Of a DNA stretch of 5,215 nucleotides, positions 4,660 to 5,215 are shown one piece after another. The notes below the pieces were generated by a model, which was not told where the DNA came from, made no database searches, and was given only the letters and a program-made list of their open reading frames with translations. The stretch is from an uncultured Clostridia bacterium (GTDB lineage: Bacteria; Bacillota; Clostridia; Christensenellales; UBA1242): the NCBI GenBank assembly GCA_948434855.1, contig CAOJFR010000047.1, positions 1 through 5,215 on the forward strand, in the 5' to 3' direction. The translations under genes were made by a program, and so were the position numbers. Within the stretch, counting starts at the first letter, position 1. Every line of letters begins with the position of its first letter.

Positions 4660-4697
4660 ACAAAAATACGTGTATGTATCAAAGTAGAAATCATTTT

Positions 4698-5215
4698 GAT
4701 AAAGCTACTAAGAGCGTACGGTGGATGCCTTGGCACTAGGCGCCGATGAAAGACGTGATAAGCTGCGATAAGCTTCGGGGAGTTGCAAATGAACTGTGAT
4801 CCGGAGATTTCTGAATGTGGAAACACGCTGTGAGGTAATGCTCCAGCATCTGCACATGAATACATAGTGTGTATGAAGGGAACCCAGGGAACTGAACCAT
4901 CTAAGTACCTGGAGGAAAAGAAAATAAATCAATGATTTCCTAAGTAGTGGCGAGCGAACGGGAAAGAGCCCAAACCATATGTTTACATAATGGGGTTTAG
5001 GACCCACATATAGTTAGCTCATTTAACTAGTTGAACAGTGTTGGAAAGCACGACAAAATAAAGTAATAGTCTTGTAGACGAAAGTTAAATGGCGACTGTG
5101 GTGTTCCAGAGTAGGATCGGACACGTGAAATCCGGTTTGAAGATAGGAGACCCATCTCCAAAGGCTAAATACGACCTAGTGACCGATAGAGTATAGTACC
5201 GTGAGGGAAAGGTGA
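4698..5215 (+). rRNA. rrl: 23S ribosomal RNA, 5' part (3' end outside window)
   Basis: This is the start of a 23S rRNA gene. Recognisable landmarks are the CGGTGGATGCCTTGGCA segment around 4719-4735, GGCGCCGATGAAAGACGTG, AACTGAACCATCTAAGTACC, GTGGCGAGCGAACGG and, near the end, TAGTACCGTGAGGGAAAGG. The mature 5' end is placed at about 4698 by alignment to E. coli bases 1-27 and could be off by a few bases. The gene is intact as far as it goes. The 5S and downstream genes are not in the window. Confidence 0.96.

Larger units (their letters stand above)
4430..4697 (+). other. 23S precursor leader, no gene seen
   Basis: This gene-free, AT-rich stretch lies immediately before the mature 23S and resembles the last part of an ordinary clostridial 16S-23S spacer. 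It contains a TTGACAACTG motif at 4453-4462, a hairpin at 4637-4659 and several TATA-rich segments around 4476-4525. It probably holds the 5' half of the 23S processing stalk, whose other half would lie after the 23S outside the window. No tRNA was found. Confidence 0.6.

Noticed and set aside
376..4697. tRNA genes expected in an rRNA spacer
   Set aside because: No cloverleaf or GGTTCRANTCC-type T-arm was found by eye on either strand.
376..4697. Insertion by a transposon or integrative element
   Set aside because: No transposase or integrase, terminal inverted repeats or obvious target duplication are visible. The flanks look like ordinary rRNA trailer and leader.
4647..5007. Two minus-strand open frames (4865-4647 and 5007-4708)
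   Set aside because: Both are antisense to the conserved 23S 5' region, a common source of false proteins.

Overview
This window comes from an AT-rich, low-GC bacterium, most likely a Clostridia-type member of the Bacillota. The support is a Bacillota-like 16S 3' end with an AGAA loop in helix 45 (a variant I recall from Clostridium), strong purine-rich ribosome binding sites, consensus sigma-A type promoters with 17-bp spacers, and a TTGACAACTG motif before the 23S that resembles clostridial rRNA spacers. I cannot name a genus. No in-frame TGA is needed in any gene, and none of the seven genes uses TGA as its stop.

Layout. Bases 1-375 are the 3' quarter of a 16S rRNA gene and about 4698-5215 are the 5' part of a 23S rRNA gene on the same strand. 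Instead of a few hundred bases with or without tRNAs, they are separated by about 4.3 kb that holds seven protein genes and no tRNA gene I can find. A strong intrinsic terminator (570-601) follows the 16S by less than 200 bases. A promoter with an A/T-tract upstream region (about 4222-4297) precedes the 23S. The two rRNAs therefore look like separate transcription units, an 'unlinked' rRNA arrangement.

The insert. One gene (679-1314) runs with the rRNAs from its own extended -10 promoter and ends at a bidirectional terminator. The other six genes run on the minus strand, head-on to the 16S and divergent from the 23S. They form a 287-residue protein plus small membrane protein pair (4056-2978), a tightly coupled pair of small helical proteins (2882-2186), and two more small helical proteins with individual promoters (2081-1764 and 1695-1348). 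Most units have a near-consensus promoter, a very short leader and a hairpin terminator that overlaps the last stop codon.

Function. I recognise none of the seven proteins as a known family. Four are 105-121-residue, charged, predicted helical or coiled-coil proteins, one is a single-span membrane protein, and two are larger soluble proteins. No transposase, integrase, toxin or CRISPR signature is visible. The clearest novelty is the interrupted rRNA operon with its own terminator and 23S promoter, plus a possibly structured leader before the 23S.
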